A stretch of 64,000 nucleotides of DNA from SKLM01 sp964514285 (lineage in GTDB: Bacteria; Chloroflexota; Anaerolineae; B4-G1): positions 49,595 through 113,594 of the forward strand of contig CAZEQC010000004.1 in assembly GCA_964514285.1 (NCBI GenBank). Reading direction: 5' to 3'. Every line of letters starts with the position of its first letter. The first letter of the stretch is position 1. The notes beneath the pieces are model-generated. The model was not told the origin of the DNA and searched no databases. It worked only from the letters and a program-made list of their open reading frames with translations. Made by a program: the position numbers and the translations under genes. Positions 1 to 8,781 of this stretch are shown here, piece by piece.

Positions 1-101
1 ATCCAGTATTGCAGCTTGACCAGCTCTCCTTGGAGCTTCGCCAGCTCATCCTCGTAGTAGCTATTCTTTATCTTCCCACTCTTCTTATACTTCTTTCCCA
101 T
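1..101 (-). CDS. ppk2: Polyphosphate kinase 2 (PPK2), N-terminal fragment cut by the window edge
   Basis: Only the first 33 codons are present, reading leftward from an ATG at 99-101. A GGAGG lies a few bases upstream of it. The peptide starts MGKKYKKSGKIKNSYYEDEL and continues into a KLQGELVKLQYW motif. That lysine-rich start followed by E-L-x-K-L-Q-x-E-L-V-K-L-Q is the usual N terminus of PPK2 proteins, which transfer phosphate between polyphosphate and nucleotides. The Walker A and B motifs lie outside the window. It sits 112 bp downstream of the CYTH/CHAD gene on the same strand, and both domains of that protein are linked to polyphosphate. The identification is good although the fragment is short; whether it favours ADP or GDP cannot be seen. 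Confidence 0.8.
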   Translation of the reverse strand, partial: MGKKYKKSGKIKNSYYEDELAKLQGELVKLQYW

Positions 102-213
102 CGAAAACCTCCATCTCTCTACGCTCCCGGCCGTATGGTCGCTCTTGCCAGTGAGATTAACGTCTTCATGGGCTGCTCGCCCAGTCTATCATGCTCCTTC
201 GAGTCGTCTATGC

Positions 214-2787
214 CTACAACGGCGCCAGGATCACGGCCACCGTCTGCTTGAACTCCGGGCTTTGGAAGTAGCCCCAGACCTCTGGGAACGTGTCCAACAA
301 ACGTTGAAGCTCGGCTTGCTTATCCGCCATGTAGACGGCAACGCCGGGTGCGACAATGGGCTCCTTGGGTGCCTTCGCTTTCTTGCTCTTGGCGTGCCCC
401 CACGTGCCCCAGGTCAGGAAATCGCGCAGCAACTCGCTTGCCACCACCGCGTCTTGTAGATCTCCCAGATGATCCTGCAGTCTCTTCATCTGCCGAATCA
501 GATCAGCGGTCTGGGGTGCCAGCACCTCCTCGAAAAACTCCAGCGTATAGCGCAGACGCTTACCAGCGATGCGCAGTCGGTGCAGGCGCTTCAATGAAAC
601 GTCGGGTTGGGTCACCCACTCATCGTAGGCCAGCACCGCCGCCATGCGCTCATACACCTCCATCGGTACCACGTGGCGCACCCGCTGGGGCACCGCCTCC
701 CCTTTCTTCGTCAGCGCGGGGAGCCCCCAGGCATCCACTGTCTGCATAAGCTCGGTAGAGCGTTCCTTGAATGTAGTGTAGCGATCACCGTCCAGGTAGG
801 CCAGCATCTCCTCCCGAGCCCCCTCCCGCTCCGCTTCCCAAGCCTCGCGGAGCGGCATCAGCTCACCCTGTCTCTCCGGGGGCAATGCATCGAGGTAACG
901 CTGCGTCTTGTCCCAGAAGACGTCGAGATCCCGAACGTTACCAAGCTTGCTGCAGGTGCGTTTGGCGCCCTTGCGGATAGGCTTCAAACGCTTCAGATTC
1001 AGATAATCACCAAACACCCGGAAGGCAGCCCGCATCCGGCGAGTGGCAACCCGCATATCGTGTAGCTCCTCGATGTCATCGCCCGCGCGGGTGCCCGGCT
1101 CGTGGTAGAGCATATGCTGAAAATGGAAGGTGAGGATCTTGCGCGCTGCCTGATCCATCGTGTCATCCGCGGAAAGATCTGGATGTTCGGGCAACTCCTC
1201 GGGCATCAGATCGACAGCCGCTTCCCCCTCGGTGGGTTGACCGTTGTAGGGCATCAGATCAGGCCCCACGTGCGCCGCTCGGAATCGCAGCTCCACGCCG
1301 AAAAGAAGCTGCCATAGGTCGCTCTTATCCTGGGCCCGACCGGCGTCTATGGCGGCGTAGGGGCCGGTCACCTCGATGTCGATATGTCCATCGCTTTGTT
1401 CCACCCGGCCTAACTCACTGCTTTGGGTCTGGGAGTAGTCCAAGCCATCCGCGATTCGAACTAGGGCGGACAGTCCCAATGCCTCATCGCGGGCCCGCTT
1501 CGGTAGACGGGCGAAGGCATCTTTGGACACCTTCTTGTCCAGCTTCTTGGATGTGATGCGCCTGCGGTGTAGGTAGGTCGTCAGCGCCACCATCAGTCGC
1601 TCATCCTCATCGAGCTCCTGCGGCGGGTACGTGAGAAGGATGTCGCGACCTACCGTATGATGGCTGTCCGGATTGGACGCCAGGCCGATGTTGTGCACCA
1701 TAGCCGCCGTCTCCAGGAGGGAACGGCGCTCCGACGGCAAGTGGTGAAAGGGACCGAGCTGATCGAACAGCGCCAGCGCGTGGTCAGCCACTCGGCGTGC
1801 GTGATCTCGATCCACAAGGTAGCGCTTGAACAAGGCCTTAATGGGTTGAGGCTCAGGATGTGGTGAAGCGAGCTTCTCCTGCTCAGGTTCGTCGAGCTGT
1901 TGGATCGGCACCTGGGGCAGAACCGCTGCCGGTGTCGACTGGGCCTCCCATAGAACGCGATCGGGAAAGCTCGCCAACCGCTTCTGCTCGAAGGCCCTGA
2001 GCCACCGCCTTATGGTCCGCGGGGTCCTGTCAGACCGCTGGGCAGCCGTGTCCCGCGGCACGCCCTCGTCGATCAGCAGGAGACCTCGGGCCCTCCGGCC
2101 GTAGAGATCGTTGCGCTTTGAAAGCTGGTGGCAAATCGCTCGCTCCTGTGCCGTCAACAGATTACCTCCCGGCTCCCCCTCGTCCAGGAAAGCCAGGGCC
2201 CGCTCGAACTTGGAGTGCGGCTCCGGCGCCAAGCCCCACTCATCCTGCAGGTAGGCCACGATCTCCCCTATGTCGCTCCCTGTTCCCTGCGGCGCCAGCT
2301 CGACCTCCAACTCGAAGTGACTCTTCCTCCTATTGTTGGCGACAACGCGCACATTGTCCAGGCTGAGCTGGGCCACCAGCAGCTCACCGTGACGCATGCG
2401 CCGGAAAACTCTCGTTTGTCGCAGATCAAAGAGGGGGATCAACGAGGCACCATTCGTCACCAGCAGCACGAAATCCCGCACAGGACTCTCGGGCCAATCC
2501 TGCGGAGGCTCGTAAGCAGAAAGGGAGATTTCCAGTTCCTTCCGGCGGTGGATGGCACCCTCCGCTCTCCCCAATCCCTTGAGGGTAACCAGCGTCTCCA
2601 ATTCCGTCTCTCGACAGCGGCAAGCGTAGCCGCTAGCCAGGATCAGGCGTTCTTCGGTGTCTAAGTAGACGTCGTGAACCTGCTGAACCTGGTGCGCGGA
2701 GAGAGAGAAGCCGGCAATGTGTTTGATCGCCTGCAGCTGTTGGAAGGTCGCGACATCCGGCACCGCGAACTTCGCCTCAATCTCCAT
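214..2787 (-). CDS. CYTH-HTH-HD-CHAD multidomain protein (polyphosphate-associated)
   Basis: This 857-residue protein combines four parts. Residues 1-200 are a CYTH (triphosphate tunnel) domain beginning with the MEIEAK form of the ExExK motif, with many paired Arg and Glu residues on alternating strands. Residues about 210-275 look like a helix-turn-helix (TAAQRSDRTPRTIRRWL). Residues about 315-500 resemble the HD domain at the C terminus of Ppx/GppA, with H329, the doublet H365-N366, HH at 376-377 and RIADGLD near 444-450. Residues about 544-857 are a CHAD domain starting around the His/Arg-rich LHDMRVATRRMR helix. CYTH proteins hydrolyse or bind triphosphates, and CHAD binds polyphosphate. 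The HD doublet reads HN rather than HD, so hydrolysis there is doubtful. A GAGGAGGGGAT sequence precedes the ATG. The PPK2 gene follows. The overall role, polyphosphate turnover or sensing, is inferred. Confidence 0.85.
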   Translation of the reverse strand: MEIEAKFAVPDVATFQQLQAIKHIAGFSLSAHQVQQVHDVYLDTEERLILASGYACRCRETELETLVTLKGLGRAEGAIHRRKELEISLSAYEPPQDWPESPVRDFVLLVTNGASLIPLFDLRQTRVFRRMRHGELLVAQLSLDNVRVVANNRRKSHFELEVELAPQGTGSDIGEIVAYLQDEWGLAPEPHSKFERALAFLDEGEPGGNLLTAQERAICHQLSKRNDLYGRRARGLLLIDEGVPRDTAAQRSDRTPRTIRRWLRAFEQKRLASFPDRVLWEAQSTPAAVLPQVPIQQLDEPEQEKLASPHPEPQPIKALFKRYLVDRDHARRVADHALALFDQLGPFHHLPSERRSLLETAAMVHNIGLASNPDSHHTVGRDILLTYPPQELDEDERLMVALTTYLHRRRITSKKLDKKVSKDAFARLPKRARDEALGLSALVRIADGLDYSQTQSSELGRVEQSDGHIDIEVTGPYAAIDAGRAQDKSDLWQLLFGVELRFRAAHVGPDLMPYNGQPTEGEAAVDLMPEELPEHPDLSADDTMDQAARKILTFHFQHMLYHEPGTRAGDDIEELHDMRVATRRMRAAFRVFGDYLNLKRLKPIRKGAKRTCSKLGNVRDLDVFWDKTQRYLDALPPERQGELMPLREAWEAEREGAREEMLAYLDGDRYTTFKERSTELMQTVDAWGLPALTKKGEAVPQRVRHVVPMEVYERMAAVLAYDEWVTQPDVSLKRLHRLRIAGKRLRYTLEFFEEVLAPQTADLIRQMKRLQDHLGDLQDAVVASELLRDFLTWGTWGHAKSKKAKAPKEPIVAPGVAVYMADKQAELQRLLDTFPEVWGYFQSPEFKQTVAVILAPL

Positions 2788-2885
2788 ATCCCCTCCTCGC
2801 GAGCTGGCTTTCGGTGGAGAGCGGCGCCTGCCAGCTCTCTCTTAACACATTGTTTACACGGCCTTAAAAGATCATTAAACTTTCG

Positions 2886-2914
2886 ATCATACCAAGCAAC
2901 AGCCGTTTCGGCAA
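2886..2914 (-). promoter_or_regulatory. Candidate promoter for the CYTH/CHAD-PPK2 pair
   Basis: On the minus strand, TTGCCG is followed after 17 bases by TATGAT, about 100 bp upstream of the CYTH/CHAD start codon. The -10 box is good and the -35 box matches four of six consensus bases. Confidence 0.4.
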
Positions 2915-3299
2915 ATTGGCCTGGAACCCACCCGATCCATTGTGTGGTGACATTAGAAGCCGGCCTCTGTACATCTCCAAGCGCTGTCGGCCCAAACTGG
3001 TACTGTTGCCAGAACCTCACCAGATGTCATATGGCTGGAAAGGCGGATCGAATAAAGGTCACAGGATTGAGTTAGCCCCAGGGTCATCCAGACCAGGAGC
3101 ACAAGCGGATTGCAGGACTATGGAGTTGATAAGTAGGCTAGCCCCAGAAAAGCTGGCTAGTTTTGCTTTCGTGCAGAACAGCTAGGCTCAGCTGACCATC
3201 GGCATGTGAAGAACATCCTATCCAGGTTGATCAATCCCATTATACTAGAAACCCCAGAGGCCGCAAATTCTTTCCACCAACGCTGTGATCCTGAATAGA
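2915..3299. other. Intergenic stretch without a recognisable gene
   Basis: This lies between the start of the CYTH/CHAD gene and the end of the PfkB kinase gene, both on the minus strand. I see no convincing reading frame, RNA gene or strong hairpin, and no clear terminator for the kinase gene. Confidence 0.5.
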
Positions 3300-4265
3300 T
3301 CAACCAGCCTCCTCCTCAGACATCGCGTCGATCTTGGCATAGACATCCTCGCGACCCATCGTGTCTGGCAGCGGTCCGACGGTGGTAAGCTTCCGTTCGA
3401 CGATCTCGCGCGCGAAGAGCACGCACCGCGTCAGCGGATTCCCGTCCAGTAGCGCCGTCAGGAAGCCAGCCCAAAAGGAGTCGCCGGCACCAGTGGCGTC
3501 AACGACCTCGACTTCGTGGGCCGGGATGTACGTCTTCTCGCCCTCCTCGGAGAGCAGGACGCCGTCAGGCCCCATCGTCAGCACCACGATCGGGGGACCC
3601 ATCTCGTGAAACCACGTAACGTAGGTCTCCGGTTCCCTGTTAGGGCCAAAGATCCGGCTCGCATCATCGAGTGAGGGTTTGGTGATCGTGGCGTAGCCCA
3701 GCATCCTCTCCAGAACCCCTTTGGCCTCTCGATAGTTCGGCCACAGCTGCCGGCTATAGTTAGGATCGAGGGAGATGATCTTGTCATACGCCTCGGCCAA
3801 CTGGAAGGCCTTCTCCACCGCCGTGCGACAGGGCTCACGGGAGAGAGCGAAGGTCGACGAGTGAATCACCTTGGCCCGCTGGACAGCTTCATCGCTCACT
3901 TCTGCGGGCTCCAGCTTGTAGTCACCGGCCCGGAAGGCCTCAAAGTCTGGTGTCCCCTCGGTGCGGGAGATGAAGATCACAGTCGTGTGGACGAGATGAT
4001 CCATCACCATGTAGTCCGTGATCACGCCCGCACGCTGCAACTCCGCCTTGAGGAACTGGCCGAAGTTCCCAATGCCCGTCTTGGAGATGACGGCGGACCT
4101 GCCGCCCAGCTTGGCGACGTTGACAGCGATGTTGGCCGGCGAGCCCCCCTGGTACTTCCGAAACGTGTAAGCCTCGCGCAGCGACTCCGCTTCCTCCTCG
4201 GAGATCAGATCGACCAAGGTCTCACCAACAGCAAGGAGATCCAGATCGCCTTCCGGAATATTCAT
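3300..4265 (-). CDS. PfkB-family sugar kinase, probably a fructokinase
   Basis: The 321-residue protein carries both PfkB signatures: GGSPANIAVNVAKLG near the N terminus and DATGAGDSFWAGFL near the C terminus, the latter containing the anion hole and the catalytic Asp. The family phosphorylates sugars such as fructose, ribose or 2-keto-3-deoxygluconate with ATP in the cytoplasm. I chose the ATG at 4263-4265 because a GGAGG lies seven bases before it; longer readings would translate the ribosome binding site itself into a Gly-rich peptide. It is the last gene of a minus-strand run after a sucrose-synthesis-type glycosyltransferase, which makes fructose a likely substrate. That is inference from context, and other ketoses remain possible. 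Confidence 0.85.
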   Translation of the reverse strand: MNIPEGDLDLLAVGETLVDLISEEEAESLREAYTFRKYQGGSPANIAVNVAKLGGRSAVISKTGIGNFGQFLKAELQRAGVITDYMVMDHLVHTTVIFISRTEGTPDFEAFRAGDYKLEPAEVSDEAVQRAKVIHSSTFALSREPCRTAVEKAFQLAEAYDKIISLDPNYSRQLWPNYREAKGVLERMLGYATITKPSLDDASRIFGPNREPETYVTWFHEMGPPIVVLTMGPDGVLLSEEGEKTYIPAHEVEVVDATGAGDSFWAGFLTALLDGNPLTRCVLFAREIVERKLTTVGPLPDTMGREDVYAKIDAMSEEEAG

Positions 4266-4376
4266 CAGCATCCCTCCTTGTCCACTACCCCCGCCTTCGA
4301 TGCGCACCTTACTCTTGGGCATCATCCGGACTCTCGGGCATCATCCGGCTCTAGCTACCCTACGACCACCGCTCTT

Positions 4377-5879
4377 CTATTCAGATGGGAAGTAGAGCTC
4401 GCGCAGCTCATCCAGCGTGACGTCGTTGGCTGCCTTCGGATCGCGGAAGTACGGGTGAACAGGCAGAAGCCTGTCCGGTCGGCGCGCTTCAGGTGCAGCC
4501 ACGATCTCCTCGATCAGGTTGAGGTAGTTCTGGGCCGTTCGTTCCCAGGTGTAGCGATCAAGCACGCGCTGCCGACCGCGCTGGGCGAACGTCTCCCACG
4601 CTTCTTCGTCGACCAGGACACGTTCCAGGCCGCGGGCGATATCCTCAGGATCGGCTGGATCGACCAGCACGCCGTACTCGGTATCCCCTTGGCGGAGACT
4701 CTCACTGGGGCCTCCGTTCTCGGTCACGACCACCGGCAGGCCCGCCGCAGCTGCCTCCAAGGGAGCAAGGCCGAAAGGCTCATAATGAGCTGTCAGCGCG
4801 AAAAGCGAGCGTCGTTCAGCAAAGAAACGGTAGCATGCCGCCAGAGCCGGCTGCCCCTGCAACCCGAACGCGCTGATCTTGCCCCAGAGATCGTTCTCAT
4901 CCACGGCTTGTCGTATCTCTGCCAACACCTCCCGCTCACCTGGGCCGGCCTCACTGTCATCACGCAGAGGGTCGTCCAGTGCACCGGTGATGAAGACCAG
5001 GTTGGTCTGTTCCTGAAGGATTGTGCTTCGAGCGAAAGCCCGAACGAGGCCCACGTGGTTTTTCTTATGATCGAGTCTGCTGGAGGCTACGACAGCCGGC
5101 AACTGTCGTCGTCCCTCATCAATATCCCGCCTCAGGCGGTCCTGAACCCGTTCCCGGGTAGCTCGCTCGTTCTCGGACCGTGCATCAGCCCCGAAAATGG
5201 CGAGGTCAACGCCAGGGGAAATGATCTCGAAGCGCCGGTCGTCCTGGACATCAACGGCACCACGGTAGGCGTGATGGCTATACTGCTCGAAGCGCTCCTG
5301 CTCCGTGCTGGTGATGTTGACGGCCGACCGATTCATACTCAATCGCTCGGCCACAATCCGACGCGCGAAGTGGAAATGATCGTCCATCTCCTCCAGACTC
5401 TCCGGGGTGACATCCAGCTTATCCATTTTCTGAGCGCCTAGGGAGTGCCCCGTGAACGTGAAGGGGGCGTCCACCTCGTCCTCGATCAGAACGCCGCAGA
5501 GCCCGCCGTCTCCGTAGTGTGTGGTGAAGGCCTCGGGAAGGTCTTCGTCATCATCGTAGAAATCGAGAATCCCTGGCACCCAGTCGCGCACTAGATGGGG
5601 CCAGAGCAGCTCCTTTCGGAGGAACGTGTCGGGGCCAGCGGGCAGGCGCACGATACGCACGTTGGGCGCGCCGGGATAGGCGTTAAAGGTCTTGGAGAAC
5701 TCAGGCCAATCGGGGTCGACGATTTGACGCGTGAGGATATCGACCTGATGTCCCATATCGCCCATGGCCAGTGCCACAGACTTGACGTAAACTAACTGTC
5801 CTCCGAAGTCAGGATGCTCGGTCCAATAGCTATCGTTGGGATCGAAGTTCCCCTGTGGATTCAGAAATCCGATGTGCAT
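4377..5879 (-). CDS. Sucrose-phosphate synthase-like GT4 glycosyltransferase
   Basis: This 500-residue GT-B enzyme starts MHIGFLNPQGNFD and has the N-terminal glycine loop FGGQLVYVKSVALAMG typical of sucrose-phosphate, sucrose and mannosylfructose-phosphate synthases. GHSLGAQK and the R-x-IxxTxQE-type helix (VNITSTEQERFEQY) follow. The C-terminal half contains SRLDHKKN and the EPFGLAPLEAAAAGLPVV block with the E-x7-E pair used by GT4 retaining enzymes. It probably joins a nucleotide-activated hexose to fructose or fructose-6-phosphate. No phosphatase domain is attached and no sucrose-phosphate phosphatase gene is nearby. GAGGAGGGAGAT precedes the ATG at 5877-5879. The GalT-like gene ends ten bases upstream, so the two are cotranscribed. 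Substrate specificity cannot be fixed by eye. Confidence 0.8.
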   Translation of the reverse strand: MHIGFLNPQGNFDPNDSYWTEHPDFGGQLVYVKSVALAMGDMGHQVDILTRQIVDPDWPEFSKTFNAYPGAPNVRIVRLPAGPDTFLRKELLWPHLVRDWVPGILDFYDDDEDLPEAFTTHYGDGGLCGVLIEDEVDAPFTFTGHSLGAQKMDKLDVTPESLEEMDDHFHFARRIVAERLSMNRSAVNITSTEQERFEQYSHHAYRGAVDVQDDRRFEIISPGVDLAIFGADARSENERATRERVQDRLRRDIDEGRRQLPAVVASSRLDHKKNHVGLVRAFARSTILQEQTNLVFITGALDDPLRDDSEAGPGEREVLAEIRQAVDENDLWGKISAFGLQGQPALAACYRFFAERRSLFALTAHYEPFGLAPLEAAAAGLPVVVTENGGPSESLRQGDTEYGVLVDPADPEDIARGLERVLVDEEAWETFAQRGRQRVLDRYTWERTAQNYLNLIEEIVAAPEARRPDRLLPVHPYFRDPKAANDVTLDELRELYFPSE

Positions 5880-5889
5880 ATCTCCCTCC

Positions 5890-6975
5890 TCAAAGAATGA
5901 CGTCCCGCAGGCGCGCAGCCGCCCGCTCCGGAAGCTCTTGACAGACAAACAGACCCAGGTGCTCCACACCTCCTATCTCCTGGGTGTAGGGCAGGAACTC
6001 GACGTAAAGCCCGGCGCCCGGGCCGTTGTTAGTAATCACGTTGTAGGCAATCTCCCGGCCTATCCTAGGCATCATCTCGCGAATAGCTCGGATGCCGTCA
6101 TGCCAACCCTCAGCGACGGCCTCCAACTCTGGATCGCTCAACTGATGCAGGTACGCTTTGCTCACATCCTTCAGAAGCAGCATCATATCATACGGGCGCC
6201 GCATGAAGCTTGGAACGATCAAGACAGCTGGCCCATAGTCTTTGATCATCAACTCGGCCGGTGTCTCGCGCAGCATAGCACTGGAGAACGTCTCCCCATG
6301 GTCTCGCTCAAAGCGGACGTTGTCGCGGAAATGACGGGGCATCAAGGCTGGCGCTTGGCTGAACGCGATCTGCTGGTGTCCATGAATCAACGATCCCCCC
6401 ACCAAATGACCATAGTTCTTGATGATCACCACAAAGGCCTCTTCCTTCAGGCTCACCTCAGTGCCGGTGACGGCTGGCAGCTGATCGGCCTCCATCAAGA
6501 GGGCCTCCTCCAGCGCTGCCAGTCGCTCCATGACGACAACGCAGTCTTGCAGCGGCATATTGTGCCAGTCCCGGTCGTGGTACGAGGAGGTCCACTGCAG
6601 GAAGTGAAGCCCGGAGACCAGCCCTCTCTCCTCGAAGGGATACAGGATGGGATAGAGATTCTTGTTGATGAACGTGAACCCCTGGCTGAGATCTGCCACG
6701 TCAATCACGCCCGTTGTCTCCCCGCGACAGATGACGCATTCGCGCTCCGGTATCCCTGTCTCGGCTTCCGGAATGTTGTCGTGGGGACGAGTGCCGCGCG
6801 AGGCGTGATAGAGGATACGATCCCCGTTCCGCGGATCGATGCGGTAGATCCCATCGGGAAGATAACCATCAATCTCTTCTCGGGTCAGCGTCATAAGATC
6901 GTCAACCGAGAAATCTTCCACATCCCTAGCTTGCAGAATCTCACCAAGCGCTTCGCGCTCAAGATGCTGAGTCAA
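5890..6975 (-). CDS. GalT-like hexose-1-phosphate nucleotidyltransferase
   Basis: About 361 residues in the HIT/GalT fold. A CVICRG Cys pair, probably part of a metal site, lies in the N-terminal half. The active-site block GGSLIHGHQQIAFSQ lies in the centre and corresponds to the HxHxQ motif whose His is nucleotidylated in galactose-1-phosphate uridylyltransferase. The C-terminal half ends with GAGLYVEFLPYTQEIGG. Family members move UMP or AMP between sugar phosphates. The start is uncertain: no ATG is available. I chose the TTG at 6973-6975, which has GAGGG six bases before it; a TTG at 7006-7008 would add 11 residues but has no clear ribosome binding site. The gene sits directly before a sucrose-synthase-like gene, suggesting it interconverts NDP-glucose and glucose-1-phosphate there. 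Confidence 0.75.
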   Translation of the reverse strand: MTQHLEREALGEILQARDVEDFSVDDLMTLTREEIDGYLPDGIYRIDPRNGDRILYHASRGTRPHDNIPEAETGIPERECVICRGETTGVIDVADLSQGFTFINKNLYPILYPFEERGLVSGLHFLQWTSSYHDRDWHNMPLQDCVVVMERLAALEEALLMEADQLPAVTGTEVSLKEEAFVVIIKNYGHLVGGSLIHGHQQIAFSQAPALMPRHFRDNVRFERDHGETFSSAMLRETPAELMIKDYGPAVLIVPSFMRRPYDMMLLLKDVSKAYLHQLSDPELEAVAEGWHDGIRAIREMMPRIGREIAYNVITNNGPGAGLYVEFLPYTQEIGGVEHLGLFVCQELPERAAARLRDVIL

Positions 6976-7079
6976 CGTATCCCTCGCCGCTCCTTCTGCC
7001 ACTTCCAAGTCTCAGCAACGTCTCTCTGCAAACTCCTTTGCACTCCAGCATCGACGCTTCATCGCAAAACTCAGCCTGA

Positions 7080-8444
7080 TCAAGCGGGGTCTACCAGCGC
7101 ACGTGACATCTCATTGTGTCCTTCAATGACCGGACCCAGATCGATGCTCAGCAACTGCCCATCCTCCACGACGATCTCCCCATTGATGACTGAGAGGTCC
7201 ACCCGCTGCGGATGGCAGAAGACCAGCGGGGCCAATGGATCGTGAAGCGCGCCGGCATAATCGAGCCGATCGAGGCGTAGGCCGATTACGTCCGCTGCCT
7301 TGCCGGGTGACAGCTGGCCAACGTCGTCGCGGCCCAGCACAGCTGCTCCAGCCCGCGTCGCCATCCAGAGCACTTGCTCAGCAGAGAGCGCCGTAGGAAC
7401 CCCCTGCACACGCTGGAGCATCAACGCCATGCGCGCCTCGGCCAACAGATGCGATGAATCATTGCTTGCCGACCCGTCGACGCCCAATGCCACGTCGGCA
7501 CCCGCGTCCAGGAGCGCCCGCACCGGTGCGATGCCGGACCCCAAGCGCATATTCGAGCTCGGGCAGTGGCAGACGCCCGTCCCCGTCTCGGCGAACAGCT
7601 CGATTTCCTCTTCGTTTAGATGGACGCAGTGAACGTGCCAAACGTCCTCCCCCATCCAGCCCAGATGGTTGGCGTACGCCACCGGTCGGCGGCCGAAGTG
7701 CTCCAGGCAGAACGCCTCCTCGTCCTTCGTTTCGGCCAGATGCGTGTGGAGCATCACGCCGTAGGAACGGGCCAGTTCCGCCGACTCTCGCATCAGCTCG
7801 GGCGTGACGGAGAAGGGCGAGCACGGCGCCACCACGATGCGCACCATCGCGCCAGGCTCTGGATCGTGGTAGGTCTCGATAGCACGCCGTGTATCCTGAA
7901 GGATGAAAGCCTCATCCTCGACGACCTCGTCTGGAGGGAGCCCTCCCTCGCTTTCCCCCAGACTCATCGAGCCGCGACAGGGCTGGAAGCGGATGCCGAT
8001 CTCCCGCGCAGCGCGTATCTCATCATCGATGCGGCAGTCCCCTGGGTAGATATAGAGATGGTCGGACGCAGTGGTGCAACCGGAGAGCATCAACTCCGCC
8101 AGCCCAACCAACGCACTGGTGTGGATCGCTTCCGGCGTCATGCGCGCCCAGATGTTGTAGAGGATCTTGAGCCACTCGAAGAGCGGCGCGTCCTGCGCAC
8201 CTGGCACCGCCCGCGTCAGCGTCTGGTAGAGGTGATGATGAGTATTGATCAAACCCGGAAGGACGACCATGCCCCTGACATCAACGACCTGATCGGCGTT
8301 CTCGGGCAACGTCGACGTTGACCCGACCTGCTCGATGACGTTGTCGCGCACAAACAGCCCCCCATCGGGGATGCGCCGGTTGGCCTCTCCCAGGCCCTCC
8401 ATCGTCACCAGCAGGTCGGCGTTCTTAAGAAGCAATGTGGACAA
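7080..8444 (-). CDS. Metal-dependent amidohydrolase, 8-oxoguanine deaminase-like
   Basis: The 454-residue protein has the layout of the cytosine deaminase/TrzN/8-oxoguanine deaminase group. The N-terminal metal motif is PGLINTHHHLYQTLTRA. HTHLAET holds the middle His. HVHCVHLNEEE follows, and then the metal-binding Asp in LGVDGSASNDSSHLLAEAR. The GVDGSASND and ATRAGAAVLGR stretches are close to what I recall of 8-oxoguanine deaminases. It would hydrolyse an exocyclic amino group or similar substituent on a purine- or triazine-type ring in the cytoplasm. The start is TTG at 8442-8444, with GGAGG six bases before it. It is followed after 71 bp by the GalT-like gene, but a link with sugar metabolism is not obvious. 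Hydroxyatrazine-type hydrolases are the main alternative. Confidence 0.8.
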   Translation of the reverse strand: MSTLLLKNADLLVTMEGLGEANRRIPDGGLFVRDNVIEQVGSTSTLPENADQVVDVRGMVVLPGLINTHHHLYQTLTRAVPGAQDAPLFEWLKILYNIWARMTPEAIHTSALVGLAELMLSGCTTASDHLYIYPGDCRIDDEIRAAREIGIRFQPCRGSMSLGESEGGLPPDEVVEDEAFILQDTRRAIETYHDPEPGAMVRIVVAPCSPFSVTPELMRESAELARSYGVMLHTHLAETKDEEAFCLEHFGRRPVAYANHLGWMGEDVWHVHCVHLNEEEIELFAETGTGVCHCPSSNMRLGSGIAPVRALLDAGADVALGVDGSASNDSSHLLAEARMALMLQRVQGVPTALSAEQVLWMATRAGAAVLGRDDVGQLSPGKAADVIGLRLDRLDYAGALHDPLAPLVFCHPQRVDLSVINGEIVVEDGQLLSIDLGPVIEGHNEMSRALVDPA

Positions 8445-8781
8445 AGCGGGCCTCCTCGATCGAGTTCAACAACTGATGGATCAGCAGCTTATCCTAACTG
8501 ATAGCGAAACCAGTGGTCGACAGTAGGCAGAGGCGCAGCCAGCTTGTCGCCCTATCCACAAGCTACTGCGCGCAGGTTTGAGCAGTTTAGCATAACTGAA
8601 GTGATTTGGCAAAGCTATGCCACTGGAGGGGCCGTCGTGTCTTTCCAGGCCCAGCGATGTTGGGTATAATCAGCTCAATTGAGCCTGTCAGCAGGCCCTC
8701 TGACCTCGGATCGAGGAGGCCTCCCAATCTGGAGAGCGGCAGGACGACCTCTTACCTGTACGAAACAACACGGAGGGAAAC
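8445..8781. promoter_or_regulatory. Divergent intergenic region with a candidate plus-strand promoter
   Basis: This separates the amidohydrolase (minus) from the MmgE/PrpD gene (plus). A good TATAAT lies at 8665-8670, with a weak -35 candidate TTTCCA at 8642-8647, spacing 17. It would drive the plus-strand genes. I found no operator or RNA gene here. Confidence 0.4.

Noticed and set aside
4316..4348. Direct repeat of GGGCATCATCCGG upstream of the PfkB kinase gene
   Set aside because: Only two copies with no further context; could be chance or a minor duplication.
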